Assembly: GCA_019421365.1 (NCBI GenBank) | Contig: JAHZFJ010000021.1 | Span: 1 to 64,000 of the forward strand | Source of the DNA: Lachnospiraceae bacterium | Lineage (GTDB): Bacteria; Bacillota; Clostridia; Lachnospirales; Lachnospiraceae | Direction: 5' to 3' | DNA length: 64,000 bases | Part shown: positions 17,592-25,149 of the stretch, piece after piece | Layout: each line of letters begins with the position of its first letter | Numbering within the stretch: position 1 is the stretch's first letter | Notes under the pieces: generated by a model | What the model was told of the DNA's origin: nothing | What the model saw: only the letters and a program-made list of their open reading frames with translations | The model's database searches: none | Position numbers and translations under genes: made by a program

Positions 17592-18809
17592 TTATTGTAC
17601 AGTTACAAGTCCCTTAACGATTTCAAGAGCTTTAACTTGTACCATTCTTTGTACTAAGTATCCTGTACCATATTGTTCTAATTGAGTGTTAAATCCATCT
17701 TCAGTTGTGCCATTTTCTAATAGATAAGCTTTACATTCATCAAGTGTAACAGTAACACCTTCATTTTCAAGAATTGCTTGATAGATAAGGGTAGCTTTTG
17801 TATTTTCTTTAGCAGTAGTTTTTAATTGCTTATCGTATTTAGCTTCTGACATACCCATGTAATCTTCGAAAGAACTGTTAGCATAATCGGCACTGTAGTT
17901 TGCAAAATATGCTTTCATTGTTTCGTAGTAGTTGTAATCTGAATTCTTCATAGTAGCAGCTAAATGAGCAGTATATTCTTCTGGATAAGAATTTACTGTA
18001 GTTTCTTTTACTAAATAATCAGAAATCCATTTTTCAAGATTTGTGTTATAGTTTGTTTCTTTTAAATAAGTTCTGTATTCATCTGCTGTAGTAGCATAAT
18101 CGGATAAATTTTCTTTTACGAATTCATCAGTAAATTCAGGAGTTACATAGATACCATTAACTGTTACCTGGAATACAGCATCTTTGCCTGCTAAATCAGG
18201 ATTTTGTGAGTATTCTTCTGGGAATGTAACTTCAACTGTAACATCATCACCAACTTTGTGTCCGATTAATTGTTGTTCAAAGTCATCTATAAAAGAACCA
18301 CTACCAATTACTAAGTCATAACCTTCACCTTTAGAGTTACCACCTTCGAATTCAACACCATCAACAGTACCAACATAATCGATGTTTACTTTGTCGCCAT
18401 CAGCAATTGCAGCTGTAGCTTCTTTGTCCAATGCTTTATTGTCTTCTAATTGTTTTTGAATGTCAGCTTCTACAGATTCGTCTGAGTATTCTACTTCACT
18501 TAGTGGAACTGTGATGTTTTTGTAATCAGCTAAATCAATTGCGGAAGTAGCAGTAACGCCATCGATAAATCCGTTATCTGCAATGTACTTGCTATAATCA
18601 GCACTTGCTACGATCTTCGTTGCATTTCTATACACTTTGTAACCAACGAAAGAACCAATGCCAACAATAATAGCTACAATTACACATATACCAATAATTT
18701 TATTGATCTTGTCTTGACGTTTTTTTTGTTGGATCTCCTTTTGTCTTTGTAATTTTCTTTGTTTACTTAAGCTCATAGAAGAATCAATTTTTTGTTTCTC
18801 TTGTTTCAT
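17592..18809 (-). CDS. Membrane-anchored FKBP/trigger-factor-like peptidyl-prolyl isomerase
   Basis: 405 residues. A basic, Gln/Lys-rich cytoplasmic N-terminus (about 36 residues) is followed by one membrane helix (INKIIGICVIVAIIVGIGSF), so the bulk is extracellular. Residues about 130-215 are an FKBP domain (ADGDKVNIDYVGTVDGVEFE; DDFEQQLIGHKVGDDVTVEV). The helical C-terminal region with paired acidic and aromatic segments is like the arms of trigger factor. Likely an extracytoplasmic foldase for secreted proteins, comparable in role to PrsA. AGAGG precedes the ATG. Inverted repeats upstream suggest control by a regulator. The isomerase domain is clear, chaperone function inferred. Confidence 0.8.
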   Translation of the reverse strand: MKQEKQKIDSSMSLSKQRKLQRQKEIQQKKRQDKINKIIGICVIVAIIVGIGSFVGYKVYRNATKIVASADYSKYIADNGFIDGVTATSAIDLADYKNITVPLSEVEYSDESVEADIQKQLEDNKALDKEATAAIADGDKVNIDYVGTVDGVEFEGGNSKGEGYDLVIGSGSFIDDFEQQLIGHKVGDDVTVEVTFPEEYSQNPDLAGKDAVFQVTVNGIYVTPEFTDEFVKENLSDYATTADEYRTYLKETNYNTNLEKWISDYLVKETTVNSYPEEYTAHLAATMKNSDYNYYETMKAYFANYSADYANSSFEDYMGMSEAKYDKQLKTTAKENTKATLIYQAILENEGVTVTLDECKAYLLENGTTEDGFNTQLEQYGTGYLVQRMVQVKALEIVKGLVTVQ

Positions 18810-18860
18810 GTTAACCTCTTTCTGTTCATGATGAACTTATTTGTCTACTATTCCAATTGC

Positions 18861-18933
18861 TGGACAAAAAGAACTTGTCCAATTAGGTACTTTGATACAA
18901 TGCTGAAAGTATCAACAGTTGAATGATATCAAC
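18861..18933. promoter_or_regulatory. Cluster of inverted repeats upstream of the FKBP gene
   Basis: TGGACAA (18861-18867) mirrors TTGTCCA (18875-18881), with AATTG/AATT flanks extending the symmetry. TTGATAC (18892-18898) mirrors GTATCAA (18909-18915), and GTTGAATGATATCAAC (18918-18933) is a third partial palindrome. They lie 52-124 bases upstream of the FKBP start, in a 409-bp gene-free gap (18810-19218) that is otherwise AT-rich. Possible operator sites; the protein that binds is unknown. Confidence 0.4.
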
Positions 18934-19218
18934 ATATGTATACCTAGGACTGAATAGTTTGCTACTTCTATTTTAAATAAGTTACTTAATATTGTAAACA
19001 ATAATTATGTATAATTTGTGAAAAATAACGATATAGATAAATACTTTACATATTTTTCAACGTTTTTATGGTTTGAGGAAGATAAATATGGTATAATTTG
19101 ATTAATATGTTCAAAAAGTTTGTTAAAAGAGTAATAATATTTGTAAAATATAATAAATAACATATGATAGATATATTTTATTTCATCATAAAACATAATA
19201 AAAGAAAGGACAAAGACC

Positions 19219-19815
19219 ATGATACATAACATCATATTTGACATTGGAAACGTGTTGCTATCTTTTTGTTGGGAGAGACATTTTGCTAGTTTTGGATTTA
19301 GCGATGTAGTGTTTAATAAAGTAGCGAAAGCCACAGTATTAAGTCCAACATGGGATGCGTTTGATCAAGGAGTGTTGACTCCAGAGCAGTTACTTGAAGT
19401 GTTTATTAAGAATGATCCGTCAGTAGAGAATGAGATTCGTCAGATGTATGCCAATATTAGCGGTACAGTTGAGATTTATCCATATACTTTAGCTTGGATT
19501 GAAGATTTGAAGAAGAGGGGATATAACGTCTATGTGCTATCGAACTTTAGTGAGAAGCTACATAAGGAATGTGGGGGCAAGGTAGACTTTTTGAAAGACT
19601 TAGATGGATACATATTATCATACCAAGAAAAGCTTATTAAACCAGATGATCGAATCTATCAACTGTTGATACACAGATATGGATTAGTGCCAGATGATTG
19701 TGTGTTTATAGATGATAAGATGATCAATATAGAAGCAGCTAGAAGAAATGGAATGCATGGAATCGTATTTACTTCCTATGAGGAAACGGTTTATTTGTTA
19801 GACAAAATGCTGTAG
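19219..19815 (+). CDS. HAD-superfamily sugar-phosphatase-like hydrolase (YihX-like)
   Basis: 198 residues. HAD motif I is FDIGNVLL with nucleophile D8; motif II is the S in VLSNFS; the conserved lysine is in KLIKPDDRIY; motif IV is FIDDKMINIEAA. The DxGNV form and small helical cap match HAD-IA variant 3 enzymes such as YihX (alpha-D-glucose-1-phosphate phosphatase). Cytoplasmic and monocistronic, with AAAGGA upstream of the ATG. Substrate cannot be read from sequence; a sugar phosphate is most likely. Confidence 0.8.
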   Translation: MIHNIIFDIGNVLLSFCWERHFASFGFSDVVFNKVAKATVLSPTWDAFDQGVLTPEQLLEVFIKNDPSVENEIRQMYANISGTVEIYPYTLAWIEDLKKRGYNVYVLSNFSEKLHKECGGKVDFLKDLDGYILSYQEKLIKPDDRIYQLLIHRYGLVPDDCVFIDDKMINIEAARRNGMHGIVFTSYEETVYLLDKML

Positions 19816-19870
19816 ATTTGTTCTAATAGAATAAAGAGTGAAAAATTGGGTACTACTACCTATTAACCCA

Positions 19871-19952
19871 TTGACAAATATTTTATCGCTTGTTATTATT
19901 AACTTAATCAGGGCAAAGGTGTTCTTATATGAATTCCTATGCCCTATTTTTG
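19871..19952 (+). promoter_or_regulatory. Consensus promoter followed at once by a terminator hairpin
   Basis: TTGACA (19871-19876), 17 bases, TATTAT (19894-19899) is one of the best promoters in the window. Only about ten bases downstream AGGGCAAAGG (19910-19919) pairs with CCTATGCCCT (19936-19945), followed by ATTTTTGT. The order promoter - terminator - gene suggests transcription attenuation ahead of the GS-like gene at 20046; the ANTAR-type antiterminator encoded next to it is a natural candidate to act here. Alternatively the hairpin simply ends the upstream HAD transcript. Confidence 0.5.
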
Positions 19953-20045
19953 TAAGAAAAAAACGAATGACCTACTGTATAGGGTGAACAGGTAGCAGAT
20001 TGGTTGGTAAGGACAGGTACATAGAAAGGAAGAGAGGGTGTTAGA

Positions 20046-21368
20046 ATGAGCAAATATACAAAACAAGATATTATTGAATTAGTGGAAGAAGAAGATGTAG
20101 AGTTTATACGTCTTCAATTTACAGACATCTATGGAACATTAAAGAACATGGCAGTCACCACAAGCCAGTTAGAGAAGATATTAAATAATCAATGCAAGTT
20201 TGATGGAGCTGCAATCGAAGGATTTACGAGCAATGATAAATCAGATTTATATCTGCATCCAGTACTTGATACATTCGAGATTTTCCCTTGGAGACCACAA
20301 CAGGGAAAAGTAGCTAGATTCTTATGTGATGTATATCACAAAGATGGTACTCCATTCGAAGGAGATAGCCGTTACATTCTTAAAGAAACAATTGATCAAG
20401 CAGCAGAGATGGGATATTCTTTTGAGATTGGTTCAGAATGCGAATTTTACCTATTCGGAGCAGATGATAACGGAATTCCTTCTACAGAGTTTGAGGAGAA
20501 GGGTGGTTTCTTTGATATTGGACCGATCGATTCAGGGGAGAATGTACGTAGAGAGATCGTTTTAACATTAGAAGATATGGGATTTGAGGTTGAAGCATCG
20601 TATCATGAAGCCGGTGCATCACAACATCAAATCGATTTCCAATATGATGAGGCACTTAAGGCTGCAGATAATATCATGACATTTCGTATGGTTGTAAGAA
20701 TTATAGCCAAACGTCATGGTTTACATGCTACATTTATGCCAAAACCATTGAATGATTCTATGGGTTCAGGAATGAATATTTTATTGTCAATTCTAAAAGA
20801 TGGCAGGAATATATTTAGTGGTACTGAAGACAATAATGAATTATGTGATGAAGCAAAATGGTTTATTGCAGGTGTTTTAAAGCACAACGCTGCCATAACA
20901 GCTATTGTAAATCCGATTATTAACTCCTACAAGCGTTTGGTACCAAGTTATAACGTACCAGCTTATAACGGTTGGTCTGTTCATAATAGAAATGCAAGCA
21001 TACGTGTACCTAATGACATCGATGCAGAGAGTAAGATTGAACTTCGTTCACCGGATTCGTCAGCAAATCCATATTTAGCACTAGCTCTATATCTTGCTGC
21101 GGGATTAGAAGGTATTCGTAATCAAGAACAACTACCAGAAGCACTTCCTAATGATACGATTAAACAAGAAGAGTATAATCATGAGATTAAACGTCTTCCT
21201 AAGACGTTAATTGATAGTATTGAGGCTTTAGAGCAAGATGAATTCATTAAGAGTATTCTAGGCGACCAGTTTGCTAAGAATTTCATTAGCGCAAAGAAAA
21301 AGGAATGGAGCGATTATTGTTCCCAAGTAACAGCATGGGAAGTAGAGCAGTATTTATACCGCATCTAA
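20046..21368 (+). CDS. Glutamine synthetase type I paralogue with altered active-site residues
   Basis: 440 residues, full GS-I length, beta-grasp N-terminus (VEFIRLQFTDIYGTLKNMAV), FDGAAIEGF latch and the conserved catalytic barrel. E131 and E133 (SECEFYLF), E188 (YHEAG), E332 and the arginines of SYKRL, HNRNAS and LRSPD are kept. Three positions differ from active enzymes as I align them: QHQI (Q195) where QHEI binds metal n1, GSGMN (N244) where GSGMH binds metal n2, and SYNVP (N303) where GYEAP carries the Glu-flap base. It may be catalytically weak, act on another substrate, or serve as a glutamine/nitrogen sensor. An ANTAR regulator gene follows 65 bases downstream. I give no glnA symbol for this reason. 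Confidence 0.85.
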   Translation: MSKYTKQDIIELVEEEDVEFIRLQFTDIYGTLKNMAVTTSQLEKILNNQCKFDGAAIEGFTSNDKSDLYLHPVLDTFEIFPWRPQQGKVARFLCDVYHKDGTPFEGDSRYILKETIDQAAEMGYSFEIGSECEFYLFGADDNGIPSTEFEEKGGFFDIGPIDSGENVRREIVLTLEDMGFEVEASYHEAGASQHQIDFQYDEALKAADNIMTFRMVVRIIAKRHGLHATFMPKPLNDSMGSGMNILLSILKDGRNIFSGTEDNNELCDEAKWFIAGVLKHNAAITAIVNPIINSYKRLVPSYNVPAYNGWSVHNRNASIRVPNDIDAESKIELRSPDSSANPYLALALYLAAGLEGIRNQEQLPEALPNDTIKQEEYNHEIKRLPKTLIDSIEALEQDEFIKSILGDQFAKNFISAKKKEWSDYCSQVTAWEVEQYLYRI

Positions 21369-21433
21369 CCATGCAACCGGGTTCTATAGTGGCTATATAA
21401 ACCGGTTGTATGAGGTGGAGGTGAGACAAACAG

Positions 21434-21976
21434 ATGCTTAATGTAATAATTGCATTTCCTAAAATAGATGATGCGAAGGTAATAAAGAATGTTTTAGTAC
21501 GTAATGGATATGAGGTTGATGCAATATGTACCACGGGTGCACAAGTTATCGCTACCGCCAACAATTTAGATGGCGGTATTGTAATTAGTGCGTATCGCTT
21601 TACAGATATGTTTTATAGCGATTTACATAATTATCTTCCTAAAGGTTTTGAGATGTTGTTAGTTGCTTCACCTACTAAGTTTGAAGACTGTATCAATAAT
21701 GATATTGTTTGTCTTGGAAAACCCATTAAGACACAGGATTTATTAAATACTCTTGCGATGATGACGTATAATTATACAAGACGACGAAGAAAACTTAGAG
21801 AGAAGCCTAAGCAAAGGTCAGAAGAGGAAAAAGAAGTTATTGTGAAAGCAAAACGTGTTCTCATGGACAGAAATAATATGACTGAAGAAGAAGCACATCG
21901 TTATATTCAAAAGACGAGTATGGACAGTGGTACTAATATAGTAGAAACAGCACAAATGATACTATGCTTGATGTAA
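21434..21976 (+). CDS. ANTAR-domain RNA-binding antiterminator with degenerate receiver
   Basis: 180 residues. The C-terminal about 60 residues form an ANTAR domain (EVIVKAKRVLMDRNNMTEEE; AHRYIQKTSMDSGTNIVETA). The N-terminal 110 residues look like a response-regulator receiver, but the acidic pair and phospho-Asp are missing (FPKIDDAK near the start, GGIVISAYRF where D is expected), while the lysine of LGKPI is kept; signalling is therefore not by phosphorylation. ANTAR proteins bind paired hexaloop hairpins and prevent termination, commonly on nitrogen-metabolism messages. Position after the GS-like gene suggests that protein or glutamine controls it. GAGGTGGAGGTGAG forms the ribosome site. 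Confidence 0.85.
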   Translation: MLNVIIAFPKIDDAKVIKNVLVRNGYEVDAICTTGAQVIATANNLDGGIVISAYRFTDMFYSDLHNYLPKGFEMLLVASPTKFEDCINNDIVCLGKPIKTQDLLNTLAMMTYNYTRRRRKLREKPKQRSEEEKEVIVKAKRVLMDRNNMTEEEAHRYIQKTSMDSGTNIVETAQMILCLM

Positions 21977-22111
21977 TTTATGAGAAAAAATCACATAATT
22001 GAAACAATGCGATTTGCGAATTGTAACTATTCAATTTCGGAAATAACATTGCATAAAGGTACATTATAGAGTAAAATAACAAAAATGATAAGTATATAAG
22101 GAGGCTTCATA

Positions 22112-23326
22112 ATGTACAAGATTAACGAGAATTATCTAAAACTACCTGGTAGTTATTTGTTTTCAACAATTGGTAAAAAAGTAAATGAATTTACAGCTGC
22201 AAACCCTGAGAAGAAGATTATTCGTCTTGGTATTGGTGATGTTACATTACCTTTAGCACCAGCTGTTATCGATAGAATGCACAAAGCAGTTGACGAGATG
22301 TCAGATCAAAATACATTCAAAGGTTATGCACCAGACCTTGGTTATGAATTCTTAAGAGAAGCTATTGCAGTAAATGATTTTAAAACTCGCGGAGTTGATA
22401 TAGCACTTGATGAAATCTTCATCAGTGATGGAGCTAAGAGTGATTCTGGTAATATCGGTGATATCTTCGATATCGATAACAAGATTGCTGTATGCGATCC
22501 TGTATATCCAGTATACGTAGATACCAACGCGATGTCAGGTAGAACTGGTGAGTATATACCTGAACTTGGTAAATGGAGTAACGTAATCTACATGCCTTGT
22601 ACAGCTGAGACTAATTTTGCCCCAGAATTACCAAAAGAAAGACCAGACATTATCTATCTTTGTTTTCCAAACAATCCAACTGGTTCTACAATTAATAAAG
22701 ATGAATTACAAAAATGGGTTGATTATGCACTTAAAGTTGGTGCTGTAATTATCTATGATGCCGCTTATGAAGCTTACATCTCAGAAGAGAATGTTCCTCA
22801 TACAATATATGAATGTGAAGGCGCTAAAGCTTGTGCAATCGAACTTAGAAGTTTCTCTAAGAACGCTGGTTTCACAGGTACTAGACTTGGTTTCACAGTT
22901 ATTCCTAAAGAATTAAAATGTGGTGACGTAACACTTAACAGCTTATGGGCAAGACGCCATGGTACTAAGTTTAATGGTGCTCCTTACATCATTCAAGCAG
23001 CCGGAGCTGCCGTATATACAGAAGAAGGAAAGAAACAAACAAGAGAACAAATCGCTTACTATATGAATAATGCGAAAGTAATCCGAGATGGTCTTGCTAG
23101 TCAAGGATACACAGTATCGGGTGGCGTGAATGCTCCTTACATCTGGTTAAAGACTCCAGAGAAGATGACTTCATGGGATTTCTTTGATTATTTATTACAA
23201 GAAGCAAACGTTGTTGGTACTCCAGGGTCAGGATTCGGACCAAGTGGAGAAGGATATTTCCGTCTCACTGCATTCGGTTCTTATGAGAACACAGTGGAAG
23301 CAATCGAAAGAATTAAGAGATTATAA
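22112..23326 (+). CDS. dapL: LL-diaminopimelate aminotransferase
   Basis: 404 residues, fold-type I PLP enzyme. The N-terminal block (INENYLKLPGSYLFSTIGKK), RLGIGDVTLPL, the FPNNPTGS motif and the PLP lysine in SFSKNAGFTGTRLGF are all typical of DapL, which converts tetrahydrodipicolinate to LL-diaminopimelate in one step using glutamate. It supplies lysine and cell-wall diaminopimelate. AAGGAGG precedes the ATG. Monocistronic, followed by a nested hairpin (23445-23527). Length and motifs match DapL better than ordinary aspartate aminotransferases. Confidence 0.9.
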   Translation: MYKINENYLKLPGSYLFSTIGKKVNEFTAANPEKKIIRLGIGDVTLPLAPAVIDRMHKAVDEMSDQNTFKGYAPDLGYEFLREAIAVNDFKTRGVDIALDEIFISDGAKSDSGNIGDIFDIDNKIAVCDPVYPVYVDTNAMSGRTGEYIPELGKWSNVIYMPCTAETNFAPELPKERPDIIYLCFPNNPTGSTINKDELQKWVDYALKVGAVIIYDAAYEAYISEENVPHTIYECEGAKACAIELRSFSKNAGFTGTRLGFTVIPKELKCGDVTLNSLWARRHGTKFNGAPYIIQAAGAAVYTEEGKKQTREQIAYYMNNAKVIRDGLASQGYTVSGGVNAPYIWLKTPEKMTSWDFFDYLLQEANVVGTPGSGFGPSGEGYFRLTAFGSYENTVEAIERIKRL

Positions 23327-23444
23327 GATCGCGATAGGAATCTATTGCACAATAACTTAAACTTCGCACTTGAAGATTTCGAGGAGTTGCTAACTGCTCT
23401 AATTGAAGTCTTTATGTGAGAAGTTTATGTATATAAAAGAAGAG

Positions 23445-23527
23445 AAAAGACAATCTTTCAAGTGTTTGGTATATGGGGCACGGATATTATCCGTGTTTTC
23501 ACATGCAGACTATGAAGATTGTCTTTT
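23445..23527. terminator. Nested palindromic terminator after dapL
   Basis: A perfect 13-bp outer stem (AAAAGACAATCTT at 23445-23457 with its complement at 23515-23527, running into T) encloses a 7-bp hairpin, CACGGAT/ATCCGTG (23479-23495), itself followed by TTTT. The outer arm sequence recurs at 47339-47403. The rest of the 325-bp gap 23327-23651 is AT-rich; TATAAT (23585-23590) is a likely -10 for the next gene. Confidence 0.65.
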
Positions 23528-23651
23528 TACTAGTGTGAGAATACATATGTAGGGATGTAGTTTTCTAGATCAACTATAATGTGATATAATGCTTGTATAT
23601 TACTAACCACGAATAAATACTTATACCTATGGATTTAAGAAGGATGAAATA

Positions 23652-24245
23652 ATGAATAATAATACAGAGAATAAGAAAATCATAAATAATGATTTAAGTG
23701 ATAAAATTACAATGAGACCCGCAACAATCGCAGATGCTGAAGGGATACTTGCCGTATACGCCCCTTATATTCTTAATACAACAATAACCTATGAATATGA
23801 AATACCTACAGTTGAAGAGTTCCAAGAGAGAATTCGTAAGATTACAGAATTCTATCCTTATCTTGTATGCGAAGATGAGGGTGAAATTGTTGGCTATGCA
23901 TATGCATCACAGCATATGGAACGTGCTGCCTTTCGGTGGGGAGCAGAGATTTCAATCTATATCAAGAATGAGTATCATGGAAATGGTATTGCAGCTAGAT
24001 TATATGAGCAAATTATCGATATTCTGTATAAACAAGGAGTTTATAAGGTTTATGCATTAATTGATTCTCCCAATGAAAAGAGTGAGCACTTTCATTTAAA
24101 ACGCGGCTTTAAGGAAATAGGTTGTCTACCACATACAGCATACAAATTAGGAAAATGGTGTGATATGAAATACTACGAGAAAGTATTACGTGAGTGTGAG
24201 GGGGGACCAGGTGAGCTGGTGGCTGCCAAGTTAAGTGAAAAATAA
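23652..24245 (+). CDS. GNAT N-acetyltransferase, phosphinothricin/methionine-sulfoximine type
   Basis: 197 residues. After a 20-residue Asn/Lys-rich start, the GNAT domain reads MRPATIADAEGILAVYAPYI, then GEIVGYAYAS, SIYIKNEYHGNGIAARLYEQ (acetyl-CoA binding) and HFHLKRGFKEIGCLPH. This arrangement matches the PAT/BAR/YncA subgroup, which acetylates phosphinothricin or methionine sulfoximine, both glutamine synthetase inhibitors. That activity is of interest with a GS-like gene nearby, but intervening dapL makes a link uncertain. Substrate unproven. Confidence 0.8.
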   Translation: MNNNTENKKIINNDLSDKITMRPATIADAEGILAVYAPYILNTTITYEYEIPTVEEFQERIRKITEFYPYLVCEDEGEIVGYAYASQHMERAAFRWGAEISIYIKNEYHGNGIAARLYEQIIDILYKQGVYKVYALIDSPNEKSEHFHLKRGFKEIGCLPHTAYKLGKWCDMKYYEKVLRECEGGPGELVAAKLSEK

Positions 24246-24413
24246 TGATTATGAATTAATCATAGTCAAATTGAACATAATATCAAGATACATTTGTATG
24301 CAAAAACAATGTATTAATATGCACAAGTATAGTTTATAAACGTAAGATAATCGTTGGATAACAATGTAAAATATACCATGAAACTTTCAGATATAAAGAT
24401 TTGAAAATTTTAC

Positions 24414-24442
24414 TTGCGTTTATAAATACACTGTGCTAAGAT
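24414..24442 (+). promoter_or_regulatory. Promoter of the T-box operon
   Basis: TTGCGT (24414-24419), a 17-base spacer and TAAGAT (24437-24442) preceded by an extended TGC. It sits about 65 bases upstream of the T-box stem I. The 24246-24413 stretch before it shows nothing else. Confidence 0.5.
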
Positions 24443-24504
24443 GAAACACAATAAAAGTAACGATACAAAATTTATATAACAATATGGTTACTTATAGAAA
24501 TTGT

Positions 24505-24850
24505 AAAAGCGTTGAAAGAGACTTTGTCTTACCGAGAGCATTTATAGACAGGAATATAGTGTCACCGACTGAGAGCACTATTTGGATGATAAGTAAGCCA
24601 TGGAACACTCTGGAGCTGGTGAATTGAACAAGTATATGTCAGTAGATATCGAAAACAACTTTAAGAATGAAGAACATTTTGGTACGTATGGTTGGTATAG
24701 AGAGATCGCAGACATAGAAGAGTAGGTTCGCACGTTGCACGCGTTAAGTGTTTAAGCGGAGAAATTACACATTTCTCAATGCGGGTGGTACCGCGGGAAA
24801 ATAGCTTATCCCGTCCCGGAATATATTCTATTCCTGGGGCTTTTTTTATA
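24505..24850 (+). ncRNA. T-box leader, Asn type (overlapping GAA/AAC specifier)
   Basis: The T-box core GCGGGTGGTACCGCGG lies at 24781-24796, followed by an intrinsic terminator (GTCCCGGAATA pairing with TATTCCTGGGGC, then seven T, ending about 24850). Stem I spans roughly 24505-24650. Near its 3' side, TTGAACAAG (24624-24632) carries AAC (24627-24629), an Asn codon, overlapped by GAA (24626-24628), a Glu codon. The leader controls an AspRS2-gatCAB operon, so uncharged tRNA-Asn is the expected signal. Dual recognition of tRNA-Asn and tRNA-Glu was reported for the comparable Clostridium acetobutylicum leader. Exact stem borders were not folded. Confidence 0.85.
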
Positions 24851-25149
24851 CCCATTTTTAGAGCTGCTTTATATTTAAAAGTGTGCTTGCATATACGGTA
24901 ATAGCCTATTGTCAGTAAATTGACATGCGGATTGTAGGAAAAACCTATGTATTATGAAAGCAAGTTGGGTGCGTCCTGTATCAAGACGTTAAGGCGCTCT
25001 TGATAAAATTAAAAATGAGGTAGAGAGTCCAGATGGAAGAGAATATGCTGGAGTCACTCTGATGTAGATATCTTTTATTCTACATTCAGATTCCAGTCAG
25101 AAAGCTTAGATATTACATCAATTTGTCTAATATTTAAGGAGGGATTTCA
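24851..25149 (+). promoter_or_regulatory. Structured 299-nt segment between T-box and aspS2
   Basis: No gene. It holds an 8-bp perfect hairpin TATCAAGA/TCTTGATA (24979-25005) and a long imperfect hairpin (25048-25096) whose arms share CTGGA, CTGA and TGTAGA with their complements. Neither has a T tract. TTAAGGAGGGATTTCA just before 25150 is the aspS2 ribosome site. Purpose unknown; may be mRNA stabilisation or a further control layer. Confidence 0.45.

Noticed and set aside
24661..24855. Minus-strand 64-residue open frame
   Set aside because: It is the antisense of the T-box antiterminator/terminator; structure explains the sequence.
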